DNA from: Rhizorhabdus phycosphaerae
GTDB lineage: Bacteria; Pseudomonadota; Alphaproteobacteria; Sphingomonadales; Sphingomonadaceae
Direction: 5' to 3'
Length of the DNA: 64,000 bases
Assembly: GCF_011044255.1 (NCBI RefSeq)
Contig: NZ_CP049107.1
Coordinates: 2,815,501-2,879,500 of the forward strand
The notes beneath the pieces were generated by a model. It was given only the letters and a program-made list of their open reading frames with translations. It had not been told where the DNA came from and ran no database searches. Shown piece after piece: positions 29,209-37,429 of the stretch. Position 1 is the stretch's first letter, and each line of letters begins with the position of its first letter. A program made the position numbers and the translations under genes.

Positions 29209-31176
29209 TTAGTTGCCGAGCGCCCCGATGATCTGGGGTGCGATCTTGTCGGCCGTCAGGCCGAAATGGTCGTAGAGCGCCTTGACCGGAGCCGAGGCGC
29301 CGAAGCCGTCCAGGCCGAAGCGCAGGCCCTTGCGGCCGACATAGCGTTCCCAGCCGATGGTCGTGCCGGCCTCGATCGAGGCGAGGAGCACGCCCTCGGG
29401 CAGGACCTCGTCGCGATAGGCCTCGGGCTGCGCGTCGAAGCGCTCCCAGCTGGGCATCGAGACGACGTCGGCGCCGAAACCGGCCTCTTCGAGCTGCTTC
29501 GCAGTGGCGAGCGCGATCTCGACCTCGGAACCGCTGGCGATGAGAACAACCTTGCGCGCGGCATCGGCGGCCTTCAACCGGTAAGCACCCTTGGCGGAGA
29601 GATTCTCCGACACGTCGGTGCGCAGCTGCGGCAGGCCTTCGCGCGACAGGGCGAGGAGCGACGGTCCGTCGGCCTTCTCCAGCGCCAGCGCCCAGCATTC
29701 CGCCGTCTCGACCACGTCGCACGGGCGATAGGTGTCGAGGTTCGGCATCACGCGCAGGCTCATCATATGCTCGACCGGCTGGTGGGTCGGGCCGTCCTCG
29801 CCGAGGCCGATCGAGTCATGCGTCATCACATAGACGACGCGCAGCTGCTGCAGCGCCGACAGGCGAATGGCCGCACGGCAATAGTCGGAGAAGACGAGGA
29901 AGGTGCCGCCATAGGGGATCACGCCCCCATGCAGCGCCATGCCGTTCATCGCGCAGGCCATGCCGAACTCGCGGATGCCGTAATAGACATAGCGACCGGC
30001 ATAATTATCCGCGGTGAAGGGCGCCTGCGCCTTGGTCTTGGTGTTGTTCGATCCGGTCAGGTCGGCCGAGCCGCCGATCGTCTCGGGGATCTGCTCGTTG
30101 ATCGGGCCGAGCACCATTTCCGATGCCTTGCGGGTCGCGACCTTCTGCGGATTGGCGGCGAGATCCTGGAGATAGGCGTCCAGCGAGAAGCCGGTCGGCA
30201 GCTTGCCGGCCATGCGGCGTTCGAACTCGTCCTTCTGCGCCGAGGCGGCGAGGCGCGCCTGCCAGGCCTGATGCTCGCCGACGCTGCGCTGCCCGGCTTC
30301 GAGCCAGGCGGCCTTGATGTCCTCGGGCACGACGAACGGCTCGGCGGTCCAGCCGAGATGGGCGCGGGTCGCCGCGACCTCGTCGGTGCCGAGCGCGGAA
30401 CCGTGGGTCGCCGAGGTGCCCTGCTTGTTCGGAGCGCCGAAGCCGATGATCGTGCTGCACTGGACGATCGAGGGGCGCGGGTCGGCCTTCGCTGCTTCCA
30501 GCGCCTGGGCGATGCTGGCGGCATCATGGCCATCGCACGACATGGTGTGCCAGCCGGTTGCGGCATAGCGCGCCAGCACGTCCTCGGACGAACTCATCGA
30601 GACCGCGCCGTCGATGGTGATCTTGTTGTCGTCCCACAGCACGATCAGCTTGCCGAGCTGCAGATGGCCGGCGAGGCCGATTGCCTCATGGTTGATGCCT
30701 TCCATCAGGCAGCCGTCGCCGGCCAGCACCCAGGTGCGGTGGTCGACGAGCTCGTCCCCGAACACGGCGTTCAGGTGGCGCTCGGCCATGGCCATGCCGA
30801 CGGCGGTGGCGAGGCCCGAGCCGAGCGGACCGGTGGTCGCTTCGACGCCCGGAAGCTCGAAATTCTCGGGGTGGCCCGCGCAGGGGCTGTGCAGCTTGCG
30901 GAAATTGCGAATGTCGTCGATCGTCGGCCGCGCATAGCCGGTCAGGTGCAGCAGCGAATAGATCAGCATCGACCCATGGCCCGCCGAGAGGACGAAGCGG
31001 TCGCGGTCGGCCCAGTCGGGCTTCGCCGGATCATGCTTCAGATGGCGGGTGAACAGCTCGGTCGCGACGTCGGCCATGCCCATCGGCATGCCGGGATGCC
31101 CCGAATTGGCGGCCTGCACCGCATCCATCGAAAGGGCGCGGATGGCATTGGCGAGCTGCCGCGGTGCAATCGTCAT
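29209..31176 (-). CDS. tkt: Transketolase
   Basis: Thiamine-diphosphate enzyme of the pentose phosphate pathway transferring two-carbon units. The 655-residue protein has the N-terminal ThDP domain (ANSGHPGMPMGMAD, GPLGSGLATAVGMA, and GDGCLMEGINHEA for the Mg/ThDP motif), the middle pyrimidine domain (YGIREFGMACAMNGMALHGG, THDSIGLGEDGPTHQPVEHM) and the C-terminal domain (LIASGSEVEIALATAKQLEE). Length is normal. It is first in the tkt-gap-MOSC-pgk-fda run and divergent from the small gene upstream of zapA, with about 140 bp between them for promoters. Confidence 0.97.
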   Translation of the reverse strand: MTIAPRQLANAIRALSMDAVQAANSGHPGMPMGMADVATELFTRHLKHDPAKPDWADRDRFVLSAGHGSMLIYSLLHLTGYARPTIDDIRNFRKLHSPCAGHPENFELPGVEATTGPLGSGLATAVGMAMAERHLNAVFGDELVDHRTWVLAGDGCLMEGINHEAIGLAGHLQLGKLIVLWDDNKITIDGAVSMSSSEDVLARYAATGWHTMSCDGHDAASIAQALEAAKADPRPSIVQCSTIIGFGAPNKQGTSATHGSALGTDEVAATRAHLGWTAEPFVVPEDIKAAWLEAGQRSVGEHQAWQARLAASAQKDEFERRMAGKLPTGFSLDAYLQDLAANPQKVATRKASEMVLGPINEQIPETIGGSADLTGSNNTKTKAQAPFTADNYAGRYVYYGIREFGMACAMNGMALHGGVIPYGGTFLVFSDYCRAAIRLSALQQLRVVYVMTHDSIGLGEDGPTHQPVEHMMSLRVMPNLDTYRPCDVVETAECWALALEKADGPSLLALSREGLPQLRTDVSENLSAKGAYRLKAADAARKVVLIASGSEVEIALATAKQLEEAGFGADVVSMPSWERFDAQPEAYRDEVLPEGVLLASIEAGTTIGWERYVGRKGLRFGLDGFGASAPVKALYDHFGLTADKIAPQIIGALGN

Positions 31177-31318
31177 GGTCTACCTTCTGTGCGGACGGGC
31201 GGGATCGTCGATCGAACAGGGATTGGCTGTTCGCGCGCCCCTTTGTCGTGCCAAAGCGGTATCGTCAACCTTGGGGAACGCTTGCGAGGCGGCGCGAGGC
31301 TGCTATTCCATCGAATCG

Positions 31319-31531
31319 ATGACAGACCGCCGCCTGATCCTTGCCCTGGGCCGCCTCGAACGCGCTATAGCCCGTGTCGAGGCCGGCATCGAAGCAGCCC
31401 CGCCCACACAGTCGGGTTTCGGCCATGACGAAAGCGAGGCCTTGTACCGCCTGGCCGAGCGCCACCGCACGCTGCGCGAAACGACCGAGTCGGCGATCGA
31501 GCGGATCGATCGCCTGCTGGAGAGATATTGA
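31319..31531 (+). CDS. Small coiled-coil-like protein upstream of zapA
   Basis: A 70-residue, highly charged, probably helical protein (MTDRRLILALGRLERAIARV to ESAIERIDRLLERY) with leucine/isoleucine spacing suggesting a short coiled coil. No signal peptide. The ATG at 31319 is used; the frame is open well upstream but into the tkt promoter region. Its TGA stop overlaps the zapA ATG (TGATG), so the proteins are probably made together and may interact, for instance as a helper of ZapA in the Z-ring. That role is inferred only from coupling. Confidence 0.7.
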   Translation: MTDRRLILALGRLERAIARVEAGIEAAPPTQSGFGHDESEALYRLAERHRTLRETTESAIERIDRLLERY

Positions 31532-31863
31532 TGGCCGACGTCGACGTCGAAGTCGCCGGACGGCGCTATCGCCTGAGCTGCCGCGACGGGGAGGAGGACC
31601 ACCTCCGCGCGCTGGTCAATATGGTCAACGGCAAGGCGCAGGACATCACCGGGGCGCTGGGGGAGATGACGGAGTCGCGCACGCTGCTGCTGTCGGCGCT
31701 GCTGCTCGCCGACGAGGTCAACGACCTGCGCGGTGCGGCGGCGGTGGCGCGCAACGAGGTGCCTGCCAGCGCCGAGCCCGATCCGGCCTATGCGGTCGCG
31801 ATCGAGCGCATTGCCGAACGGGTCGAACGGCTGGCCGAGCAGATCGAACGGTCGTCGGTATGA
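31531..31863 (+). CDS. zapA: Cell division protein ZapA
   Basis: FtsZ-associated protein that promotes bundling of Z-ring filaments. The 110-residue product starts MADVDVEVAGRRYRLSCRDG, the ZapA N-terminal strand-turn pattern, followed by EEDHLRALVNMVNGKAQDIT and a long C-terminal helix for dimer/tetramer formation (AIERIAERVERLAEQIERSS). The ATG at 31531 overlaps the stop of the small upstream gene. The 6S RNA gene and fthC follow, the same order as zapA-ssrS-fthC in gammaproteobacteria. Confidence 0.92.
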   Translation: MADVDVEVAGRRYRLSCRDGEEDHLRALVNMVNGKAQDITGALGEMTESRTLLLSALLLADEVNDLRGAAAVARNEVPASAEPDPAYAVAIERIAERVERLAEQIERSSV

Positions 31864-31882
31864 GCCTGTTGCCGCTCCGCTC

Positions 31883-31910
31883 TTGAGAGTCGCGTCGCGG
31901 CATCCTAAAT
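31883..31910 (+). promoter_or_regulatory. Probable housekeeping promoter of the 6S RNA gene
   Basis: TTGAGA (31883-31888) and CTAAAT (31905-31910) are spaced by 16 bp, a reasonable sigma-70-type promoter. It would start transcription at about 31916, matching the 5' side of the predicted 6S closing stem. Motif match only. Confidence 0.5.
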
Positions 31911-31914
31911 GGAG

Positions 31915-32087
31915 GGCGGCGGGTTCTGCCCGGCACGAGCTGCAGAGAACATCCCTGAGGCGATTCACATTCCTAGGGGGCTGTCCCTGCCCGGATCCTG
32001 GTCCGGAACATATGGTCCCCACCTGATGCTACTGGCGTCAGAGGATATTCCAGCAACGACCATGGCGGTCCCGCCACCCGCCTTTTT
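31915..32087 (+). ncRNA. ssrS: 6S RNA
   Basis: Regulatory RNA that mimics an open promoter and sequesters the housekeeping RNA polymerase holoenzyme in stationary phase. The region lies between zapA and fthC, the classic 6S position. It contains CCCTGAGGCGATTCACATTC (from 31953), which closely resembles the conserved 5' bubble strand of E. coli 6S RNA (CCCTGAGCCGATATTTCAT). The 5' end (GGCGGCGGG) can pair with the 3' end (CCCGCCACCCGCC), which is followed by TTTTT at 32083-32087 as a terminator-like end. Length is about 173 nt, within the family range. Ends are approximate. Confidence 0.85.
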
Positions 32088-32123
32088 CCCCGCTGCCCGC
32101 TTTTCACCGGGGCCGGGGGCATC

Positions 32124-32705
32124 ATGAGCCCGGCGACCGACAAGGCCGAACAGCGGTCGATCCTGCGGGGCCGACGGGATGGCTTCGTCCAGGCGCTGTC
32201 GCCGGACGACCGCGCCCGGCTCGAGGCCGAAGCGGCGGCTGCGCTCATGCCCTTGATCGCGGCGTCCCGATCGGTGGCCTTCTACGTCGCGCTGGGCAGC
32301 GAGCTGGGTTGCGCGGCCGCGATGGACATCGCCGCACGCGCGGGGATCGACATTCTCCTCCCCTATGTGACCGGTCGCGCCGCACCGATGCACTTCCACC
32401 GCTGGTTGCCGGGGGAGGCACTCGAGAGCGGCTGGCGTGGGCTGCTTCAGCCGCGCGCCGATGCGCCGCGTGGCGAGCCCGACGTGATCGTCGCGCCGCT
32501 CGTGGGATTCGACTCGCGACTCATGCGGCTGGGTCAGGGCGGCGGATTTTACGACCGAGCCTTCGCGCTACGGCCTATGGTGAAAAAAATCGGGTTTGGC
32601 TGGTCCGTGCAGCAAAGCTGCGCCATAGCCGTCGATCCTTGGGACGTGCCACTCGACGCGATGGTCACCGAACGGGGCCAGATCGAGCCGGAGGAAAGAG
32701 GGTGA
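32124..32705 (+). CDS. fthC: 5-formyltetrahydrofolate cyclo-ligase
   Basis: ATP-dependent conversion of 5-formyl-THF to 5,10-methenyl-THF, salvaging a dead-end folate. The 193-residue protein has the family pattern: KAEQRSILRGRRDGF at the N-terminus, VAFYVALGSELG, LLQPRADAP and the C-terminal VIVAPLVGFDSRLMRLGQGG followed by GFYDRA. It is directly downstream of 6S RNA and its stop overlaps the DUF2842 start as GTGA. Often annotated ygfA in gammaproteobacteria. Confidence 0.94.
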   Translation: MSPATDKAEQRSILRGRRDGFVQALSPDDRARLEAEAAAALMPLIAASRSVAFYVALGSELGCAAAMDIAARAGIDILLPYVTGRAAPMHFHRWLPGEALESGWRGLLQPRADAPRGEPDVIVAPLVGFDSRLMRLGQGGGFYDRAFALRPMVKKIGFGWSVQQSCAIAVDPWDVPLDAMVTERGQIEPEERG

Positions 32706-32914
32706 ACGAACCGAGCTGGCGCAAGCCCACAGGCATCTTCCTGATCTTGCTGTTGATTCTCGTCTGGGCTGTGATTGTCGCTACGGCATCCTCGTGGATC
32801 GGCGATCAGCATATGCTGGTGCAGCTGCTGATCTACGTGGTTGCCGGCATCGTCTGGATAGCCCCGCTGAAGCCCCTTCTGGCCTGGATGGAAACGGGTC
32901 GCTGGAGGCACTGA
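32702..32914 (+). CDS. DUF2842 membrane protein
   Basis: A 70-residue protein with two transmembrane segments (about residues 11-31, GIFLILLLILVWAVIVATAS, and 41-60, LLIYVVAGIVWIAPLKPLLA) and a short basic tail ending GRWRH. This matches the alphaproteobacterial family DUF2842, of unknown function. The start is GTG at 32702, overlapping the fthC stop (GTGA); the longer frame opening at 32309 lies in fthC and is not used. Confidence 0.85.
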   Translation: MNEPSWRKPTGIFLILLLILVWAVIVATASSWIGDQHMLVQLLIYVVAGIVWIAPLKPLLAWMETGRWRH

Positions 32915-32917
32915 CGT

Positions 32918-32929
32918 CGTAATATTACG
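32918..32929. promoter_or_regulatory. Perfect palindrome CGTAATATTACG upstream of the diguanylate cyclase gene
   Basis: A 12 bp perfect palindrome in an AT-rich patch, 67 bp before the GTG start of the GGDEF gene and just after the DUF2842 stop. It could be an operator for a dimeric regulator, but no regulator or paired site is visible, so the assignment is tentative. Confidence 0.35.
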
Positions 32930-32995
32930 GTGCGGCATTAACCGGATGTATCGAATCTCGCTCTATCCCCCGGTGCCAGGATCAGGGGTGTAGTT

Positions 32996-34027
32996 GTGCG
33001 CGAGGAACGTATCGCCGAAAAGTCTGCCGAGCGCGCCGAATGGCGCAGGCTCTATGACATGATCGGCAAATTGTTGTTCGACCACGGGCTCGAGCCGTCG
33101 CCGGGCAATTTCGAGATGTGCCACCGCTATCTTTCGGGGCGGGACGGCGAATTCAACGCGATGATCGATCGTGCCATCGCCAAGGAAGGCGGTTTGAACG
33201 AGACCGTCGCGGCGGCGATCGCAGCCCGGCTGGACAGCGGCCTTTCGACCGATGAACTGTCGCGGATCGCGACCGAGGCGCAAGGCTTCCTGGAGGAAAT
33301 GTCGTCGATCCTGACGCGATCCGGCGACGAGGCGCGCGATTATGGACAAGCGCTTGCACACGAGGCGGCCGGGCTGGAGGCCGATGGGTCGCCCGCGCTC
33401 GCGGTCCAGAAGCTCGTCGGCCTGACCCGTTCGATGATCGACAAGGCGCAGCTTGCCGAAGAGGATCTGCGCCGGACCGAGGCGCAGATGAGCGTGATGC
33501 GCAAGGACCTCGCCGCCGCCCATCATCGCGCGAACAGCGACCCGCTGACCGGCCTGCCCAATCGTCGTGCGCTCGACCATCATCTGCGCAACGCCTTCGA
33601 GAAGGCCAGGCGCGGAGACACGCCGCTGGGGCTCGCGATTTGCGACATCGATCATTTCAAGCAGTTCAACGACACCCATGGTCACCAGATCGGTGACGAG
33701 GTGATCAAGTTCGTCGGCTCCTCGCTCGGCCGCGCGGCCAATGGCGATGTCTTCGTGTCGCGCTATGGCGGGGAGGAGTTCGTCATCGTGTTCGAACGCG
33801 CCGCTGCCGCCGGCGCGATGACTGTGCTCGACAAGATCCGGGCCGCGATCGCCGCACGCGAACTGAAGGTGACGCACACGGGCCAGTCGCTCGGCAAGCT
33901 GAGCTTCTCGGGCGGCCTTGCGATGCTCAACATCCAGGATTCCCCGGGATCGATCCTCAAGCGCGCCGATGCCGCGTTGTACCAGGCGAAGCAGCTGGGC
34001 CGGAATCGGATCCACGCCGCCGACTGA
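32996..34027 (+). CDS. Diguanylate cyclase (GGDEF)
   Basis: 343 residues, soluble. The N-terminal half (about 1-170) is helical with no recognisable sensor, and the C-terminal half is a GGDEF domain: DPLTGLPNRRALDHHL, then CDIDHFKQFNDTHGHQIGDE and the active-site RYGGEEFV with GGEEF at 258-262. The active-site motif is intact, so it should make c-di-GMP from two GTP. The usual inhibitory-site RxxD upstream of the active site is not present (AANGD instead), suggesting weak product inhibition. Start is GTG at 32996 with AGGGG seven bases upstream. It is followed by nadE. Confidence 0.9.
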   Translation: MREERIAEKSAERAEWRRLYDMIGKLLFDHGLEPSPGNFEMCHRYLSGRDGEFNAMIDRAIAKEGGLNETVAAAIAARLDSGLSTDELSRIATEAQGFLEEMSSILTRSGDEARDYGQALAHEAAGLEADGSPALAVQKLVGLTRSMIDKAQLAEEDLRRTEAQMSVMRKDLAAAHHRANSDPLTGLPNRRALDHHLRNAFEKARRGDTPLGLAICDIDHFKQFNDTHGHQIGDEVIKFVGSSLGRAANGDVFVSRYGGEEFVIVFERAAAAGAMTVLDKIRAAIAARELKVTHTGQSLGKLSFSGGLAMLNIQDSPGSILKRADAALYQAKQLGRNRIHAAD

Positions 34028-34166
34028 CCGAAGAAGAATCGCGGGCGGGCGCGCGCAGGTTGGCGCTTCGCGTGCGCTTCCTCTATGGGGCAGGAACCTG
34101 TTCGTCTCGAGGGGCGCGTCGGCACGGCCGGGCACCTCCGGTGACGACAGCCGACCGGGAGCCCTG

Positions 34167-36230
34167 ATGTCCGAAGTCGCGTCCTTCTTCTCGATCCACC
34201 GTCACGGTTTCGTCCGTGTTGGAGCGGGCACGCCGCTGGCCAGCGTCGGCGACGTCGGCGCCAATGCCGACGCCATCCTCGATCTGGGCCACCGTGCCGA
34301 CGCCGCCGGAGTCGACCTGCTGGTCCTCCCCGAGCTCAGTCTGTCCTCCTATGCGATCGACGATCTGCATCTGCAGGATGCTCTGCTCGATCGGGTCGAG
34401 GACGAACTCGCCCGGATTGTCGAGGCCAGCGCGGCGCTCGCACCCGTGCTGCTGGTTGGGGCGCCGTTGCGGCGTGCGGGGCGGTTGTACAATTGTGCCG
34501 TGGTGATCGCGCGGGGCCGCATTCTTGGCGTGGTGCCCAAAAGCTTCCTCCCCAATTACCGCGAATATTATGAGAAGCGCTGGTTCGCGCCCGGCCATGG
34601 GCTGACCGGCCTCGACATGATGCTGTGCGGGCAGCGCGTTCCGTTCGGGGCGGACCAGATCTTCGCCGCCGAAGACCTGCCGGACTTCGTCTTCCACGTC
34701 GAAATCTGCGAGGATTACTGGGCACCGCTGCCGCCCTCGACCGCCGGCGCGATGGCGGGCGCGCTGATCCTGTGCAACCTGTCGGCCTCGAACATCATCA
34801 TCGGCAAGGCGCGCGAACGCGCCATGCTCGCCCATTCGCAGTCGGTGCGCGCGATCGCGGCCTATTGCTACTCGGCCAGCGGGCCGGGCGAGAGCACCAC
34901 CGACCTGGCCTGGGACGGACAGGCGATGATCCACGAGATGGGGACGATGCTTGCCGAATCGACGCGGTTCGGCATGGATGCGGAGTTGATCTTCGCCGAC
35001 GTCGATGTCGAGAGGCTCCGTCTGGAGCGGATGCGCAACGGCACCTTCAATGACTGCGCCACGGCGGCCGGGCATCCGGAATCCCGCTTTCGGCGGATCG
35101 CCTTCACGCATCGGCCCCATGGCCGCGACGTCGGGCTCGCCCGACCGGTCGCCCGCTTCCCCTTCGTACCGGCCGATGCCGCAGAACTCGACGCCGACTG
35201 CTATGAGGCTTTCAATATCCAGGTCGAGGGCCTGGCGAAGCGCTTTCGCTCCACCGGCGGCAAGGCGATGGCCATCGGCATTTCGGGCGGTCTCGATTCG
35301 ACCCATGCGCTGATCGTCGCAGCCAAGGTCTGCGACCGGCTGGGCCTGCCGCGCACGGCGATCCGGGGCTATACCATGCCTGGCTTCGCGACGGGCGAGG
35401 CAACCAGGTCCAACGCCTGGGCGCTGATGCGGGCGCTGGGAATCACTGCCGAGGAGATCGACATCCGCCCGGCGGCGCGGCAGATGCTCGTGGATATGGG
35501 CCACCCCTTTGCCGGGGGCGAACCGGTCTATGACGTCACCTTCGAAAATGTGCAGGCCGGTCTGCGTACCGACTATCTGTTCCGCCTCGCCAATCACCAT
35601 GGCGGCCTGGTCGTCGGCACCGGCGACCTGAGCGAACTGGCGCTGGGTTGGTGCACCTATGGTGTGGGCGACCAGATGAGCCATTATGGCGTCAACGCCG
35701 GGGTGCCCAAGACGCTGATCCAGTATCTGATCCGCTGGTGCGTCCGGACCGACCAGTTCGACGCCACGACCGACGAGATATTGCTCTCTATCCTGGGGAC
35801 CGAGATATCGCCGGAGCTCGTCCCTGCCGATGCCAGCGGCGCGATCCAGAGCACCGAGGCCCGGATCGGCCCCTATGAGCTCAACGACTTCTTCCTCCAC
35901 CATGTCGTGCGACTGGGACTGAGGCCGTCGAAGATCGCCTTTCTCGCCTGGCACGCCTGGCGCGATGCAGACGCCGGGCTGTGGCCGGCGGGCCTGCCGG
36001 TAGAGGGGCGCAATCGCTATGATCTGGCTATCATTCGCGGCTGGCTGGAGAAATTCCTCTTCCGCTTCTTCACGATCAGCCAGTTCAAGCGCTCGGCGCT
36101 GCCGAACGGACCGAAGGTGTCGGGCGGCGGGGCGCTGTCCCCGCGTGGCGACTGGCGCGCGCCATCCGACGGAACGGCCAAGGTCTGGCTCGACGAACTC
36201 GCAGCCGCGCTCGACGGCGTCGAGGGCTGA
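34167..36230 (+). CDS. nadE: Glutamine-dependent NAD+ synthetase
   Basis: Amidates nicotinic-acid adenine dinucleotide to NAD+ using glutamine-derived ammonia. The 687-residue protein has an N-terminal nitrilase-fold glutaminase with the Glu-Lys-Cys triad visible (Glu56 in LPELSLSS, Lys125 in PKSFLPNY, Cys181 in EICEDYW) and a C-terminal synthetase with the ATP-pyrophosphatase loop GISGGLDSTHA near residue 370. This two-domain length is the glutamine-dependent form. The ATG at 34167 is used; the frame opens earlier at 33918 inside the cyclase gene. It is 18 bp before the first gene of the Xps-like trio. Confidence 0.96.
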   Translation: MSEVASFFSIHRHGFVRVGAGTPLASVGDVGANADAILDLGHRADAAGVDLLVLPELSLSSYAIDDLHLQDALLDRVEDELARIVEASAALAPVLLVGAPLRRAGRLYNCAVVIARGRILGVVPKSFLPNYREYYEKRWFAPGHGLTGLDMMLCGQRVPFGADQIFAAEDLPDFVFHVEICEDYWAPLPPSTAGAMAGALILCNLSASNIIIGKARERAMLAHSQSVRAIAAYCYSASGPGESTTDLAWDGQAMIHEMGTMLAESTRFGMDAELIFADVDVERLRLERMRNGTFNDCATAAGHPESRFRRIAFTHRPHGRDVGLARPVARFPFVPADAAELDADCYEAFNIQVEGLAKRFRSTGGKAMAIGISGGLDSTHALIVAAKVCDRLGLPRTAIRGYTMPGFATGEATRSNAWALMRALGITAEEIDIRPAARQMLVDMGHPFAGGEPVYDVTFENVQAGLRTDYLFRLANHHGGLVVGTGDLSELALGWCTYGVGDQMSHYGVNAGVPKTLIQYLIRWCVRTDQFDATTDEILLSILGTEISPELVPADASGAIQSTEARIGPYELNDFFLHHVVRLGLRPSKIAFLAWHAWRDADAGLWPAGLPVEGRNRYDLAIIRGWLEKFLFRFFTISQFKRSALPNGPKVSGGGALSPRGDWRAPSDGTAKVWLDELAAALDGVEG

Positions 36231-36248
36231 GCCGGGGGGAGGCGCATC

Positions 36249-36938
36249 ATGTCGGGGGACGGGATGACCCGCTTTCGCTGCGTCATGCTCCGGCGCAGCG
36301 GTACGTCCGAGATCCGCGTCGTCAGGGCGCCGGACGCGGCGGCTGCGCGCGCGGCGCTCGAGGCGCGGGGCCTGCAGCCGGTGAGCGTCGAGGCGATCGG
36401 GCCCAGCCTGTTCGACGTTCTGGCGGCGAAAGCGCGCTCGGGCGACTGGCGATGGCCGGGACGCCATGTCGAGGGGGCACGCGGCCCGACGGCGATCGCG
36501 ACCGGCGACGTCGCCTGGCGGGCCGCACTCATCCTCGCCACCATTCCGCTCACGACCGCGATTATCGCCTGGGGCTGGACGGGTGTCGACATGCTGCGCA
36601 TGCGGACGATCGAACGTCGCGACGCCGAAGCCCTGGCCGGGCAGGCGCGCATCGCCGCGGTCGAACGCGCCCGGCATGGCGTCGAACGGGTGGCCGGCGT
36701 GCCGCCGCTGAGCGCCATTGCCGCGCAGCTGGCGGATGTCTTGCCTGAGGGCGCGAGCGTCGAAGCCATGTCGCTGACTCCCGAAGCTGAACTGTTGATC
36801 GAGATCGATACGGCCGATCCCGATCAGCTGCGCGCGACACTGGCTGCCGATCCGCTGCTGGCGTCGCTCGGCGAGGTCGATCAGAGCCGAACCGATGCGG
36901 GCACGATCCGGGTCAGCCTGAAGGGACGGCTGCGATGA
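36249..36938 (+). CDS. Inner-membrane protein with a GspF-like N-terminal domain (Xps-like L role proposed)
   Basis: 229 residues. The N-terminal about 50 residues (TRFRCVMLRRSGTSEIRVVR, then AAAARAALEARGLQPVSVEA) resemble the start of GspF, including GspF at 45159 in this window (AAAARQLLRDRELLPTSVEA). One transmembrane segment (about 92-112) and a periplasmic region with PilN-like strands (EGASVEAMSLTPEAELLIEI) follow. It overlaps the next gene as ATGA and follows nadE with GGGGGAGG before the ATG. A platform role like XpsL/PilN is inferred from architecture and neighbours; the GspF-like piece is unusual there. Confidence 0.6.
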   Translation: MSGDGMTRFRCVMLRRSGTSEIRVVRAPDAAAARAALEARGLQPVSVEAIGPSLFDVLAAKARSGDWRWPGRHVEGARGPTAIATGDVAWRAALILATIPLTTAIIAWGWTGVDMLRMRTIERRDAEALAGQARIAAVERARHGVERVAGVPPLSAIAAQLADVLPEGASVEAMSLTPEAELLIEIDTADPDQLRATLAADPLLASLGEVDQSRTDAGTIRVSLKGRLR

Positions 36939-37429
36939 TCGTCCGCTTCCCTCGTTACAGCCCGCGCCGCCTCGCGGCACTGGTCGCCATTGTCCTGCTA
37001 CTGTGCCTTGTCGCAGGCCTGGGGTTGGCTGTCCTCGAACGGAAGCGGAGCGCCCTGCTGCGACTGGACATGCGGGCGGCGGCTGGCCGCCTCAGGGCCG
37101 CGCCGCTCCTGCCTCAGGGTCTGGGTTTTGCCGGACGCGATCGGGCGCAGGCCCAGGCCACCTTCGTCTGGACCATGCGCCGGGCCACGGCCGAGCGACG
37201 GCTGCTGCTCGAACGGCTCGCGCCGATGCCCGCCAATGGCCGGATGCCGACCGAACTCTCGGCCGATCTGGTCGTCTCGGGCCCTCAGCAGGACGTGCTC
37301 GCCCTGGTCCAAAGCCTCGAGTCCGGCACGCCCCTCATCCGCTTCGCCTTCTGGCGTCTGTCCCGCACGGGACCGGCCGAAACCGCGGTGCGGCTCGAGG
37401 CGCGCGCCGTGGGGTGGCACGAAGGATGA
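36935..37429 (+). CDS. Type II secretion M-like protein (GspMb family type)
   Basis: 164 residues with one N-terminal transmembrane segment (about 12-34, LAALVAIVLLLCLVAGLGLA) and a periplasmic ferredoxin-like half ending DLVVSGPQQDVLALVQSLES with FAFWRLSRTG. This matches the short M-subtype b of type II secretion (PF10741-like). It probably forms part of the inner-membrane assembly platform. It is coupled by ATGA overlaps to both neighbours, making a tight three-gene unit. It is distinct from the classical gspM at 43195-43701, so the window carries two M-type proteins. Confidence 0.72.
   Translation: MIVRFPRYSPRRLAALVAIVLLLCLVAGLGLAVLERKRSALLRLDMRAAAGRLRAAPLLPQGLGFAGRDRAQAQATFVWTMRRATAERRLLLERLAPMPANGRMPTELSADLVVSGPQQDVLALVQSLESGTPLIRFAFWRLSRTGPAETAVRLEARAVGWHEG

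Noticed and set aside
28135-31428. Long plus-strand open frame (1097 codons) opposite gap and tkt
   Set aside because: It spans two genes and their gap on the other strand with Arg/Asp/Gly-rich nonsense-like sequence; gap and tkt are certain.
34083-36980. Long minus-strand open frame (965 codons) opposite nadE and the next gene
   Set aside because: Antisense of NAD synthetase with its catalytic residues visible; no family features in the opposite frame.
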